Of a DNA stretch of 64,000 nucleotides, positions 1-11,217 are shown in pieces. Source of the DNA: Sindora glabra (taxonomy: Eukaryota > Streptophyta > Magnoliopsida > Fabales > Fabaceae); NCBI GenBank assembly GCA_020226215.1, contig CM035235.1, positions 45,227,511 to 45,291,510 of the forward strand, read 5' to 3'. Positions within the stretch are counted from its first letter, which is position 1. The number at the start of each line of letters is the position of its first letter. The notes under the pieces are model-generated. The model saw nothing but the letters and a program-made list of their open reading frames with translations. It did not search any database and was not told the origin of the DNA. Both the position numbers and the translations under genes were made by a program.

Positions 1-3000
1 TCCATTAGCTTTAAAGGTGTTGGGTTCAGCTCTATATTCCAAAAGTCAAGGAGAATGGGAAAGTATGTTGAAAAAGCTAAAGAAGGTCCCCAATGCTGAA
101 ATTCACAATGTATTGAGCTTGAGTTATGAAGGGTTAGATTCAGATGAGCAAAACATATTTTTAGACATTGCATGTTGCCTAAAAGGAGAAACAAAATGGC
201 GTATTACAAGTCTACTAGACGGGTGCGGCTTCTTTACTGAAATTGGGTTAAGAAGTCTTGAACATAAATCTCTTATAACTATTTCTAACTATGATATAGT
301 GAATATGCATGATATGATACAAGAAATGGGTTGGCAAATAGTTCGTCAAGAATCTAAAAAGGTGATTGAAAAGAGGAGTCATCTTTGGGACCCAGAAGAA
401 ATTTATCATGTTTTCAAATATAAAATGGTAAGAATCAGTGTGATTTGTACATATTGTTTTATTTAACAAAAAAAAAACATTAAATCATTTTTGTACATCA
501 ACCTATTATTATGAGATCTAAATCCTCTCCTTTTCTTTTTGTCATTCTCCTGTTATTTTTAGAGAGATGAAGATACATTTTTTATTCTGGGACCCACAAC
601 TTCAAATAAATAAATTTTGTATCTGTATCTCTCTCTGAAAAGGAAAGGATGTATTCCCATTATTATATAATTACATGTTGAACCATTTGGTACTTTTGGT
701 GGCTAGGGTTCTAATCATTCTGTTGAATGCATATCACTAGACATGTCTCAAATCAGAGATGTGCAAATAGACCCTGCAATGTTTGCGAGCATGCACAACT
801 TAAGACTTCTAAAATTCTACATGCCCTGTGATCAAAGGATATACAAGAGGTGCAGTTTAAGTGTTCCTAAAGACCTTAAATTTCCATTTGATGAACTGCG
901 CTATCTCCGTTGGGACTGTTTTCCATTGAGAGCCCTGCCAACGTCATTTCATGCCGACATGCTTGTTGAGCTTGATTTGAAAGAAAGTCTTATTGAAAAG
1001 CTGTGGGATGATAAACAGGTATTTTCTTTCAATTTCATAACTTGATCATGAAATGTTAAACTATCAAGTAAGTTTACTTTTGTGTTAAATTACAGAATCT
1101 AGAAAATTTGAAGTCATTATGCCTGAGTGACTGCCAACACCTAATTGAGCTCCCAAATCTATGCAATGCCAAAAAGCTTGAAGAAATACAACTTGTTCGT
1201 TGCACGAGTCTACGTGATCTTCCCTCATCACTTTTCTCACTTGGCCATTTATTTGCGCTAGACCTAGAAGGTTGCGCAGAGCTTCAGTGTATTCGAAGTG
1301 ACATACATTCTGAATCACTTCGATGGCTCAATCTGAATTATTGTTCAAGACTTGTTGAGTTTTCAGTTACTTTAAGGAAACTGGAGTACCTGAGCTTAGA
1401 TGGCACTGCAATTGGAGAACTACCCTCAATAATTGGACGATCTAGTGATCTCTTTTACCTATCTCTCTCATCTTGTAAAAGACTTACTAATCTTCCAAAT
1501 AACTTTTACCATATGGATGCCGGTAACAGTTCTAAACAAATTGAGATGTGGCCACCTATGTTTGAAACTTTGTCATCCATCAAAAGACTTCGTCTGGATG
1601 GTTGTTCAAATTTATCAAAACTTCCTGACAACTTTGACCTCTATTCAGCATTAAATGAATTATCTCTACAAGAAAGCAGCATTGAGACATTGCCTATGAG
1701 CGTCAAACTTCTTTATCAATTGAGAACTCTCAATTTAAGCTTTTGCAAGAGGCTTCGATCTTTGCCAGAACTTCCCATCTTGCTACAAGAATTGAATGCA
1801 CGTGACTGCATTTCCTTGGAAAAGGTTTCAACTTCTGCAGCCACTACACACATTCAAAATTGTTTTGGTAGCCAGAATATGAGACTATTACTCAGCAAAT
1901 TTCATGAATCAAAAGTATCTGTTGATCATGAAAGTTTCTGGGAAAAATTTGATTTTACAAATTGCATAAGATTAGATGAAAATGGGCGTAAAACTATATT
2001 GAAAGAGGCAGCAACAAGAATTAAGTCTGCAGCATGTGTGTCTTCAACGCTGCAAGCATATCATGATCCTTTTCATCAATTTCATATATTTTTCAATGAT
2101 ACTCACTTCGAAGCTCCTGAATTTATTCGTCGAAGACTAATTTTGAATTCAGGATTTCCGACAGTGAATTCCCTTCCAACGTGGAACTCACTTCGAAAAA
2201 TAGAGTCTTCAGCATTGGCCATTGAATTCAATGCAAATTGTTGTAGGTCTTGCAAGGACTCACAATTTGCTTTTGGCCTTTGTTGGTCAGACAAGGGAGA
2301 AAATACTGGTCTTGAATTTGACACAGAGCATAGAGTTTGCATGCAAAATCTAGACGGATCCTCAATGTTGTTCTATGATAAGTTATGGTTTAACGATGTT
2401 AATGTCCGCTTGCCAGGAAGCCGAGTTCCGAGGTGGTTTAGATATCAAGCAGAAAAGAATCATATAACAATTTTACTTGCTTCGCCTTTTCATCTCTTGG
2501 GTTTTGCTTTCTGCATAGTTTTTTCTCCCTTTATATCAACTGATACAGTTGACTTCATTTGTGAGTTTCACATAGAAGGTTCTAGAAAGTTCAGATCATA
2601 TATTTTTGATTTAATTCATCCAACTTCGGATACAATTTCATTGTGCTATGATGCAGCAACATCCAATAGGATATTGGAGACAGTAAAAGAAACCATAGAC
2701 ATAGATAAGAATGCTAATTGTAGTGTAGAGCTTTCATTTGAGTTCTATGGGTTATTAGATCAAACAGGAAAAAGTGAGAAAGGGATAAAAGAATGTGGAG
2801 TTTGGCCAATATATGCCTCAGATTTGGAACCGAAGAAAAACAAGAAATTTGAGAAGAAAAGGAAAAGCAGTTTGGTCTTTTGGAATTGGAAGTTCAGATG
2901 GCAAGCTCTGATTAAGAGAACGAAGAAAAAAGCTCAGACCACTTTTTCAAGCATAGAAATGAAATCAAAGCGCCAATACCAAAGAGTTCAAATGAGCCAC

Positions 3001-3087
3001 GACAACCAACTACCACCAAGGAAGAAATCCAAGAAATCTCAAGATATTGATGAATTAAAGTGGAATTGCAGCAGTTGGAAGTTTTGA
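1..3087 (+). CDS. TNL disease-resistance protein, 3' part (NB-ARC end, LRR, C-JID)
   Basis: Intracellular immune receptor of the TIR-NB-ARC-LRR class; the family senses pathogen effectors, and the NB-ARC is its nucleotide switch. The 5' end (TIR, P-loop) lies outside the window. I read three exons, all joined in phase 0: 2-427, 707-1018 and 1096-3087, about 909 residues. Exon 1 opens in the GLPL motif (PLALKVLG) and carries the MHD motif at 305-313. Exon 2 opens the LRR region. Exon 3 holds repeats with the LxxLxLxxC pattern to about 1850, then a post-LRR segment and the C-JID domain with its hallmark PGSRVPRWF (2413-2439) and CGVWPIYA. The tail is Lys/Arg-rich and could be a nuclear-localisation signal (inference). 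No frame is broken. Odd: about 110 residues separate the LRR-proximal segment from the C-JID hallmark, longer than I expect. The pathogen recognised cannot be told. Confidence 0.93.
428..706 (+). other. Intron 1 of the TNL gene
   Basis: It begins GTAAGA right after an ATG codon ending at 427 and ends TGGCTAG at 706. Splicing restores the frame from the ARC2 end to the first LRR exon (GSNHSVECISLDMSQ). This NB-ARC/LRR junction is the standard intron site in TNL genes. Confidence 0.85.
1019..1095 (+). other. Intron 2 of the TNL gene
   Basis: A 77-base intron starting GTATTTTC and ending AAATTACAG. It joins EKLWDDKQ to NLENLKSL in phase 0, in the middle of the LRR region, a conserved intron position in TNL genes. 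Confidence 0.85.
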
Positions 3088-3179
3088 TCATGCAAATAAG
3101 GCTAGCTACAAACATTTTCTAACCACTAAGGTGAGCTGCTTAATTTCTCATATTTTGTTCTATTAAATCTTTGGATCAA

Positions 3180-3383
3180 ATGTAATTTTGGTCTGTGTAT
3201 TTAAAATGATTGCAATAACATAAAATTACAATTAGTCTGTCAATATTCAAATTCATAGCAATTTTTTCCCTTTGTGTGCAGAGCGACGTGATATGTGACA
3301 TAGGTTAGCCATAAATGACATAGCAATTAAAAGGACTAAATTTGCTACAACTTGATAATAAAACTAAAATTGTAATAACAAAA
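3180..3383. repeat. Possible short inverted-repeat (MITE-like) element
   Basis: The left side (GTAATTTTGGTCTGTGTATT) and the reverse complement of the right side (ending AAAATTGTAATAACAA) share an AATTTTGGTC/AATTTTAGTT-type terminus about 200 bases apart. The termini resemble the better-defined long-TIR element at 7261-7737. No clean target duplication is visible, so this is tentative. Confidence 0.35.
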
Positions 3384-3742
3384 AGGCTAGCACAGAAAAG
3401 AAATGATACGATTGGTTAGGATCCTTTATTTGAGCTGAGTGTTACCATCATATGATAGGGCTTACTTCAAATGAGAAGCCTTGATGCAAAGGTACCATTA
3501 GGACCAAAAAATTTGGTACTATCATAATCTTCACCAAGTAGAAATATATGATTACAATTACAAGTCAAAAAATTTGAAATACATTGATTGGTATTATAGT
3601 TAAAATTAAAACTTTAATAATAATAATAAAAAGCTTTTCTTAAAGCCTCACCTTGTTACTCTAATATAACTGGCATGTATATTAATATATTTTTTGTGAA
3701 AATTTTAGTCATTTTCAATGGCTAACAAAAGAATTGAATACT

Positions 3743-3984
3743 TAGGTAAAGAAAAAATGGATGTATTCTCAAAAATATGAGAAGAAATGAAGAAATGATA
3801 TGAGTAGAAGGAATTCATGCATATAAAATTCCTCTAATTGCTTAAGTGGTATTTCACATCCTCTAAGTAAAGAAAAAATGGATGTATTTTCAAAAATATG
3901 GGAAGAAATGAAGAAATGATATGAATAGAAGGAATTTGGGCACATAAAATTCCTCTAACTGCTTAAGTGGTATTTCACATCCTC
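3743..3984. repeat. Two-copy tandem duplication, 121-bp period
   Basis: Two adjacent copies (about 3743-3863 and 3864-3984) each carry GTAAAGAAAAAATGGATGTA, AGAAATGAAGAAATGATATGA and GCTTAAGTGGTATTTCACATC. The copies differ at only a handful of positions, so the duplication is fairly recent. The shared GCTTAAGTGG..TT..TCCTC string resembles the head of the SINE at 4311-4447, so the unit may include a SINE fragment. Confidence 0.85.
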
Positions 3985-4183
3985 AAATTTGTTAATGAAG
4001 TTATTTATTTGTTGCTTTATTAAGTTTCTAGAAACTTTAGAGTTGTCTTTGATTCTTAAAGTTTGTCTAGGTTTTAAATTTTTATGGCCGTCTGTTTTTT
4101 TAATCAAACTAAGCATTAATAGCCTGGCTGGGTTTCTGGCTTTGAATTTTACTTGACCTTTTTTGCTAAGAAGAATGTTATTT

Positions 4184-4482
4184 ACACTCTCCCTTTCTCA
4201 CTCCCCTCTCACTCTCATTTTCATATCAAGAAAAAAAGGCCTTCTAGACTTGAAAAAATGCGAGCTAAACTAGTCCACTTCTCTTGATATGAAAAGGAGA
4301 ATAAGAGATGCCCAGAGCCTTTGGCTTAAGTGGCATTCGATGTTCCTCAAAAACTTTGCCTTCCGTTGCATCTAGGATTCAATCCCTGATCATTGCGTGT
4401 GTGCATCTAGTGGTTTAAACACTCCTACTATTACTAAAAAAAAGAGAGAGAATAAGAGATGAGTGAGAAAGGATGAGTGCAA
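4184..4482. mobile_element. Inverted-repeat MITE, split by a SINE
   Basis: The left arm (4184-4230: CACTCTCCCTTTCTCACTCC to CATTTTCATATCAAG) is the imperfect reverse complement of a right arm made of 4283-4310 plus 4461-4482 (CTTGATATGAAAAGGAGAAT, then GAGTGAGAAAGGATGAGTGC). The right arm becomes continuous only when the SINE at 4311-4447 and one 14-bp duplication are removed. Arms are about 45 bp and the element is about 155 bp without the insert. It encodes no protein. The target duplication of the MITE itself is unclear. Confidence 0.7.
4297..4461 (+). mobile_element. tRNA-derived SINE with 14-bp target duplication
   Basis: The insert 4311-4447 is bounded by perfect 14-bp repeats GAGAATAAGAGATG (4297-4310 and 4448-4461). 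It begins with an A-box-like TGGCTTAAGTGG, has a B-box-like GGATTCAATCC about 50 bases on, and ends in an A-rich tail (TACTAAAAAAAAGAGAGA). That order (Pol III A box, B box, A-rich tail, long direct repeats) is diagnostic of a tRNA-derived SINE moved in trans by LINE machinery. It sits inside the right arm of the MITE. Confidence 0.82.
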
Positions 4483-4879
4483 GTCACATCACTCTTTTGC
4501 TAAAGAGTTTTAATGTTTAAATTTTATGTTTCTTAATTGCAAAGAAACAAGTTCACATTTCTTGCACTTGTTTTCTTGATTGGCTCAAATGACAAAAAAT
4601 TAAAGTTTTGATTCTTATTTTAATTTACTAACCCTGCAAAAGTGGGTTATTTTTTATCTTGCCATGACTTTAAATTGTATATTCTGATGAAGGGGGATGC
4701 ACTTCGCGCACAGAAGGCTCAAGCATCATGGAGCTAGAAGCCAACTTGAGTTGAATTGAAGGACGGTAGCTGTCATCCAAATGTCATCAGCTTTGGTCAT
4801 CATTTATATATTTTGTATCATTTCATGGAAATTAACGATCTCGATTTATCAATTATTTAAGATTCCATGTAACATATGA

Positions 4880-6540
4880 AGGCTAGCCGGATGAGTTTTC
4901 TAAATACTCAACTTTTGTAACATTTGTATTATAAGTGTTAAATCAAATCAATGTATGATATACAAGGTGCTAAATTTGAATATTCCAACAATTCTAACTA
5001 ATCTTTTTAAGACATGTATTCATGTCTAAAAGTTGCATTGAGTTAACGAAATTCCAGGTATTAATTAGTTATTCCCAACTGGAAGTCTGGAATACAGTTA
5101 GAATGTAGTAAGAGATAGTTAGCTCGTCACAATAATGAACAATTTGAACGAGTACTCCTTCATTTATACATTTATATATAACTAAATGATATTTTTCTAT
5201 AAAAAATATTTTTCGAAAACTAAACAGAACCTAATGGTGACCAATTTTCCTAATGGTGAAGTACGACGGCAAATAACAACAATAACCCCTCAATCTCTAG
5301 ATTCCACTACCATGAGTCATCGACATCTAAGTGAAGCATGCTTTCTCTATCTTAGGTGTGAATACAAGGTAATGAACATGTGACAAAAATATAAACGTAC
5401 CTTGCTATTCTTTTAGGACCATATCGAACCATGAACCAATCACATCCGATCAAGTGGACTGTTTAGATGCCTAACACAGGGCTCATCAGCTGTACCAAAC
5501 ATACATTAATGAAGGGATAGATTGATCTTTTTTATTTTTGACAGATTAGATTCAATATGTGCTACTATAATTTATTATTGAAAAATATAATACCTAGAGA
5601 TATAAATATGGTAGTGAAGGAAAACAACTTCCTCTTTGAAAGGAAGAAGTTATCTTTTACCTAACTTCTTACATTAAACATTGAACATTTGAATCATTTT
5701 CCACCATTTTGATATTTTACAATGATATTTCTATGAAAGATGCTTTCCACCAAAACAAATAGATCACTTCATTTATTTCAAAGGAAGATGATTTTGATAA
5801 AATATAGATATAAAATTTTTAAAATTAGGAAAAGTGTGAAGGGTTTGAGGAAAGTAATCTTCCTCTTTTACTATGGCTCTACATATCATTCTTTTAATCA
5901 CAAATATAAGTAGCATGTTATTCCTTCGTTAAGATATACTTTGTTGTCCATAGAAATTCACATAAATTGTCTAGATAAACCTAATGGTTCTTGATTTTGT
6001 TATGGAAAGAAACTCTTGAAAATTCAGATTAAATCCAATTTAATATAAGAAAATTTATAAACTTTGATGTTATGTATTGAATTCAAATGAGTTCTTTGAT
6101 GGATAAATTTCAATTTTTAATATATATACCTACTTTACATCAAATTATTCATTATCTGAAACACCAGTTAAACAAGTTTACAGATAATTAATTTTTTTCA
6201 TTTTAATTCCTCTTATTGTTTAGCTGATGTGATGTTAATTATGAATGACAAAAAGGTATCAATCACAGCACACTAGAAGCTCTCTTCTAAGCTGCCAGAA
6301 TCAATTAAACAACACTGTCAAAAAGGTATAAGCTACATTTTCAGCTGGAATCATGGTATCAGTAATATACGAAAAGAAATTAGATACAAATGTCAATAGG
6401 AGAATCACTTTATTAAGATTAAAAATAATAATGAAGATAGGCCAACACCTGTTTCTTCTTGAGTAAAAAATACAGGTTAATAAATTATGTTATTATAAAC
6501 TAAAAACAACATCACAAGCTTCTATATACACAAACTCAGT
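4880..6540. other. AT-rich intergenic DNA
   Basis: I see no gene, structured repeat or recognisable element here. The short open frame at 5186-5383 has no start context or recognisable protein content. Confidence 0.6.
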
Positions 6541-6544
6541 GAAT

Positions 6545-7170
6545 TTCAAAACCAAACTTCATTACGTTGCAACAATGCTATCAACTGCTTGATGATGACG
6601 TAACAGTCCAGCAAAGAACTTGGCCCCTGGAAAAACAGAAAATATGAAGAAGAAAGCCATTAGTTTAAGATAATATAGCATTTCATATTTGAAGTTAATT
6701 TGTCTCTGAAGCAGTATGTACAAATATGGTTGAACACGATGCTTCACTGGTGTTTAGTCCATACCATAGTTGCCAAGGATCAAAGAATCCAATTCATTTC
6801 AAATAAAATCATGTTCATAATGTCCTTTTCCAAGAGCAACTCGATAATGAATTGATAGTTGCATATTTGGATGACAGAACATAAAAGATGCAGAACATAC
6901 AAGAATGCCTGAAACTTGATAACATTTGGATGACAGGTTCAGTGCTTCAGTCCAACTCAAACTGACAACAAAGTCACGAAGAAGTTCCTGAAACACCAGA
7001 CACTTGCTGCCCTACCAAAGCATCTGCAGCAGAATTGAAGTTATATGAGTAGGATTCAGCAATCCTGCAAACAAGGTTCATCAAAACACACAAATTAAAG
7101 ACAAAGCAAGGACATTGGTCAATGTCTTGAAACCTGACTTTTGAGAACAGCTAAAAGCATTGTAACTAGT
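6545..7170 (-). pseudogene. TNL-type 3'-UTR exon relic (copy 1)
   Basis: Read on the minus strand, this block contains TTCTGCTGCAG followed by a stretch related to the distal 3'-UTR of the plus-strand TNL gene (CTGTCATCCAAATGTTATCA). It aligns with 13480-14150. It belongs to the TNL relic whose C-JID tail lies at 10.1-11.4 kb, the sequence between being its UTR intron. The small minus ORFs here (6562-6747, 6799-6996) lie in this UTR-like sequence and are probably not genes. Confidence 0.55.
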
Positions 7171-7260
7171 TATTTTCTAATCTCCACGGAAACATAAATA
7201 TAACTCCTTTGTAGCATAGTAGGATTAAACTACAACAAGAATCAAGAATTAAAAAAAAGT

Positions 7261-7737
7261 TTAGTTACAATTTTGGTCTTTTTAATATACAATGTCATTG
7301 CATTTAGTCCTCTTGAATAAAATATTTTATTTTGATTCCTTAAATATATAAATTGGATTAAATTAGATTCAAATTGATAACTTTTGTCAAACTTGAGATA
7401 AAAATATTGTAAATTGGTACACAAATCGCTAGCAAAGCTCCAAACCACCAGGAGGAAAATAAGTGACATTCACCTTAGCATATTAGAAAAGCACAAATCA
7501 TGCGACTCATTAACGGCAAAGAGTTGGCTATTATAATTTTATCACAAATTTTCCTCTTAATGATTAATAATTTGGAGTCCTATTGGAGATCTATGTGCTA
7601 ATTGGGATTTTTATTCTCTAGTTTGACTAAAGTTACTTAATGGTGATCAAATGTGGTTCAATTTATATATTAGAGGACCAAAATAGAATATTACAAATAC
7701 AATGAATTTACATATTAAAGATCAAATATATAATTAA
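7261..7737. mobile_element. Long-TIR MITE / foldback element
   Basis: The left end (TTAGTTACAATTTTGGTC...) and the reverse complement of the right end (TTAATTATATATTTGATC...) form inverted repeats of about 100 bp, including AATATATAAATTGG against its inverted copy near 7660. The paralogous UTR intron at about 19340-19400 lacks the element: CAAGAATCAAGAA leads straight to AGTGGACCTTTT, while here AGTGGTCCTTTT resumes after 7737. That empty site supports an insertion. No coding sequence. Confidence 0.65.
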
Positions 7738-8240
7738 GTCGAGAGAAGTGGTCCTTTTCTCCTTTGCAGAAAAGAAATGTAAAATTTAGACATTGGAATA
7801 CGTTATATTTAAACTATTTATTAGCTTTTACATTAGGATTTTGCAGAAAAAGGTTACCTAAAAATTCAAAGTCAACAACCCAGTCAAGCTAAATGTATAT
7901 GATTAAGTAAAGAAATTAGACATAAGAAAGCCAAATGCCTAATGCTGGCTAGCCTCACTTGACTTGTACCTAATCAAATATAATAATGGAATTATACTTT
8001 ACTTCTATCAATAAAAGAAAAGAAAAGGCAAAGTTGGCCATATTTAAAACATATATATATCAAAGGCTATTCATTTATATCTTTTACTTCATGATGAGCT
8101 CATAAGTGAAGCTTATCGTATGATATTTTCTATTGAATTGGAGACTGGACAGTTTTTGAGCTGATTATCTAAACTCACTAATCGTGCAATAAAATCTGTT
8201 CTTGGCAACAAGAAAGAAATTAAAAAAGGAAATTAAAAAC
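7738..8240 (-). repeat. Segment duplicated with 19395-19950 (TNL 3'-UTR intron)
   Basis: It shares AAGAAATGTAAAATTTAGACATTGGAA, a CCTCACTTGACTT block and CTGTTCTTGGCAA-type sequence with 19395-19950, in the same order and orientation. I interpret both as the 3'-UTR intron of minus-strand TNL paralogs, duplicated together with the genes. Confidence 0.6.
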
Positions 8241-8420
8241 ATATAAAAATAAAGTAGTGGTTCTTTTCAAAAGAAGAATTGTTATTTTTCTATTGCATGA
8301 TTATTCTTTTGGTAATACATTGAAGTGTTTTGCTATTCTTTCTCTTCAATTAATTTTTCTCACACAACAATGTAATAAAGTTGCCTATGTTATTAGAGTA
8401 CCCAAGTGAAGCTTCATGGA

Positions 8421-8791
8421 TGTTGGAAATAGATAATCTAGAAAAAAAAACATTCAAAAAAAATGCTAGAAGCGTTCTATCAACAAAAAGGAAGAGTTGG
8501 TGAAGGAGTGTTCTAAAAGAAAAGAAACGTATGCTAGATTTGGTCAACTTGTAAAATAAGAGATATAATATTTTAAGTTGAAGTTAGTGTTGAATATTTA
8601 TAAATAGACTTCCTTTAACCATTTGTAAGTGAAGATCTCATAGAAGAGAGAAAATTCTTGAAGTGTACCAACACTAGGTTAAAAATGCTATGTTATGATG
8701 TTTTATTTTTATGTTTTTGCTTTATTTTCTTCTCTATTTTTTCCATTTTGATGACATGGAATTGATTCATGTATGTTTTGATTTTTTAACA
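8421..8791 (+). repeat. 5' LTR of the 1.4-kb element
   Basis: It begins TGTTGGAAATAG and ends TTTTTTAACA. It matches 9468-9839 throughout, including TAATATTTTAAGTTG and GACATGGAATTGATTCATGT. The first LTR abuts the primer site without a spacer. Confidence 0.85.
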
Positions 8792-9467
8792 TGGTATTAG
8801 AGTTTAAATATTCTTAGTGGACTATGAGGTTCCTTTTCATAAAAACCTTACAAAATAGAGTGTTTGTTCATGGCCTCAAGCTACTTCTCTACTCTAGTCC
8901 CCCTTACTTTCACTGAAGTTAACTTCCTTATATGGCAGTTTAGATGAAAGCCTATTTAAAGGCTTGTGATATGTGGGAAGTGGTTGAAACTAGAAGAGAT
9001 AACATACGAATATGAGGAAGAAGAAGAAGTAGCATCATAAGAAAAAGGAAAAGAATAATGCAATGTTGATGTTGTAGAATTAAAATGAATATGAGAAATG
9101 CAAGGTTCTTTGTTGTTCTATTATAAAAAATCAATTATAGTTTGTCAAATAGAGTGAAGATGCAAAGAGAAGTTGTAGCAAAAAGGGAACTATAGGAGAA
9201 GATGATGATAATGATGACAATATTCCAAGGTTTCAACAATGATGATTGAAACTCCAATAGGTCCAAGTAGTAGAAACCATAAGGAATAGGACAAATACAT
9301 TCCACAAAGCAAAGATCATGAAGAAAGCACTTCTTGCTTGCAATTAGTGGCAAAATTGCCAAGGATGCTAAGGAGACAATCCAAGTTGGATGTGTCTAAG
9401 TTCAAGAGCATAAGTAATGCAAGAAAAAATGAAAGTTGGTATACAATTTTTCTAGATTAAAGAGGAC

Positions 9468-9839
9468 TATTGAAAATAGTTAATCTAGAAAAAAATTCAA
9501 AAAAATGTCATACATCTTCTATCAAAGAAAAGAAATAGTTGGTGAAGGTGTGTTGTAAAAGAAAAGAAATGTGTGCTAAGTTTGGTCAACATATAAAACA
9601 AGAGATATAATATTTTAAGTTGTACTTAGTATTGGATATATATAAATAGACTTCCTTCAATCATTTGTAAGTGGAGTTTGAGAGAAAACTCCCTATACGT
9701 AGCAACACTTGTTAAAAAAAATGCAATATTATGATGTTTTATGTCTTTCTTTTTGCTGTGTTTTCTTCCTTGTTTTTTTCCATGTTTGTTTTGATACCAT
9801 GACATGGAATTGATTCATGTGTTTTCTGGTTCTTTAACA
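9468..9839 (+). repeat. 3' LTR of the 1.4-kb element
   Basis: It begins TATTGAAAATAG (the terminal TG has mutated) and ends TTCTTTAACA. It differs from the 5' LTR by many substitutions and small gaps by eye, so the insertion is old. Confidence 0.85.
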
Positions 9840-10099
9840 AAGGAGAGCTCTAAAGTTATCCATATTTAAAACAACAAAGAAATTCAATAAACGAACTAGA
9901 GGAAATGATATACCGGTTGAGCAATGACGGGAATTTTATTTCACTGCATTCCTTCCTTTAATATAATTTCTTTAAATTTTTTCTTGGTGAGGGGGGGGAG
10001 TGGCTTTGTTGTCATAATCAAACTCTCCCACATCCCTTTCACAAGTTCGGGCTCCACTTGCTTCATCATTATTTTATCTTTTCTGGAGATCTCTTGAAT

Positions 10100-10380
10100 T
10101 TTTGTTTATCAAACCCAATTCTGCATGTTCTATAGGATTGTCAAATTCTAAATCAAGGGCATATATTGGCCACACCCCACACTTTTTTTATCTTATACTT
10201 TGTGTCTCCTGGTGTAATATAGAGAATTCAAATGCACGCATTGGATTAGCAGTGGTGCGGCCGCACCTGGCACTGTGTTTTTCGATAGCCTCCAATATTC
10301 TGTTAGACGTAACCACATCATACCATATAAAAACAGTATCTGAAATCAAATCCATTTCAGAATCGTGAGTGTTAAAGAGT
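10100..10380 (-). pseudogene. TNL relic: C-JID tail fragment
   Basis: Read on the minus strand it encodes TSNRILEAIEKH and, further on, CGVWPIYALDLE, matching TSNRILETVKET and CGVWPIYASDLEP of the plus-strand TNL. A stop separates the two, and a short GC-rich stretch (10254-10267) has no counterpart in the plus-strand gene. It is the 3' coding end of a dead TNL paralog that continues upstream to about 11.4 kb. Confidence 0.75.
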
Positions 10381-10519
10381 ATATGTAGTTTTATTCATAG
10401 AAATTAATGCACAATTTAATTTTAGTAGAATGAAAGAATTATACATATGCTAGAAGAATACTTGATGGCTTTGCTCGTTCAAACTCTCTGACATCCTTGC
10501 TTTCATTTTGGAAATGAAT

Positions 10520-11060
10520 GATTGTTGTTTTCTATTTGTTAGATTGTTTTCAGGTACCGAATGCAAGACATAATATATATCTATATAAGCCACGCCCCCC
10601 ACTATTTTATCCAGAATATAAATTGTTTGAATTTTTCAAAGAAATAAAATGTGTGAACTTAAGGAAAGGGACCAATAAAGAAACTGTAGGCAGTGTGACA
10701 GAAATTTGGGGAAAATTGACAAGGTAAGAAATTAAGAAGATGAAGATAGTTGGGGCCTTCTTGTGTAACAGAGAATTGGATTGAAAGCTTAAGTGGTGGA
10801 CTCATCATGACCTTCGTTCATTAATATCCTCCATTATACTATAAGATGTTTTTGCATCAAATCAAAGAAAATAGTATCTTGAACTCAAATCCATTCCAGA
10901 ACCTCAAGAATAATCATTTCAGTATGATTGAAGCCCTTTGCTTCCATTTTTCAGGTAGCATTCACATTTTAACATTGAAAGGACACCACCTTACTTTGGA
11001 GGTGCAATCAATAACATCACAGAAGGGAATAGCCAAGAAATGGAAATGTGTATAAAGACT
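10520..11060 (-). pseudogene. TNL relic: second degraded C-JID tail
   Basis: Around 10550-10605 the minus strand reads GGGGCGTGGCTTATATAGAT, a degraded version of the CGVWPIYA region. The rest, to 11060, is too decayed to translate but lies in the expected order between the tail and the segment at 11218-11397. The plus-strand frames here are chance. Confidence 0.4.
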
Positions 11061-11217
11061 TACAGTTACAAGGATGATCTTTTTTTTCCTTTTTTTTCCT
11101 TAACAGTAAAATTGACAAACCACTTAACACACATTCAACATCTTAACTTCGAATCCAAGACATTAAAGAAAGGATAAACTCCAAGACAATATCAGTGCCA
11201 CTATATCACTAAGAGTG

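Larger units (their letters stand above)
3088..4870 (+). other. TNL 3'-UTR: inferred intron and distal UTR exon
   Basis: After the stop at 3085-3087 a good donor (CTAAG/GTGAGC) lies at 3131. Around 4745-4810 the sequence (with CTGTCATCCAAATGTCATCA) matches segments found next to the minus-strand TNL relics at 6.5-7.1 and 13.5-14.1 kb, where a TCTGCTGCAG acceptor-like site precedes the homologous stretch in the relic family. I infer a spliced 3'-UTR whose intron (about 3131-4690) has collected a tandem duplication, a MITE and a SINE. The acceptor in this copy is not clear. Transcript evidence is lacking. Confidence 0.5.
8421..9839 (+). mobile_element. Small deleted copia-type LTR element (1.4 kb, TRIM-like)
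   Basis: Two LTRs (8421-8791 and 9468-9839, about 371 bp) flank 676 bp. The first LTR is followed directly by a primer-binding site TGGTATTAGAG at 8792, and the second is preceded by a purine tract (TTAAAGAGGAC). Flanks ATGGA and AAGGA are a decayed 5-bp duplication. The internal region encodes only the start of a copia gag (a TFTEVNFLIW-like stretch, then MKAYLKACDMWEVVE in another frame), followed by Lys/Glu-rich sequence with stops. It is a non-autonomous deletion derivative that relied on enzymes from other copies. It lies in the presumed 3'-UTR intron of a TNL relic. Confidence 0.85.

Noticed and set aside
10254..10267. NotI-like GCGGCCGC as a cloning or vector scar
   Set aside because: TNL-relic homology continues on both sides with no vector sequence, so natural DNA is the simpler reading.
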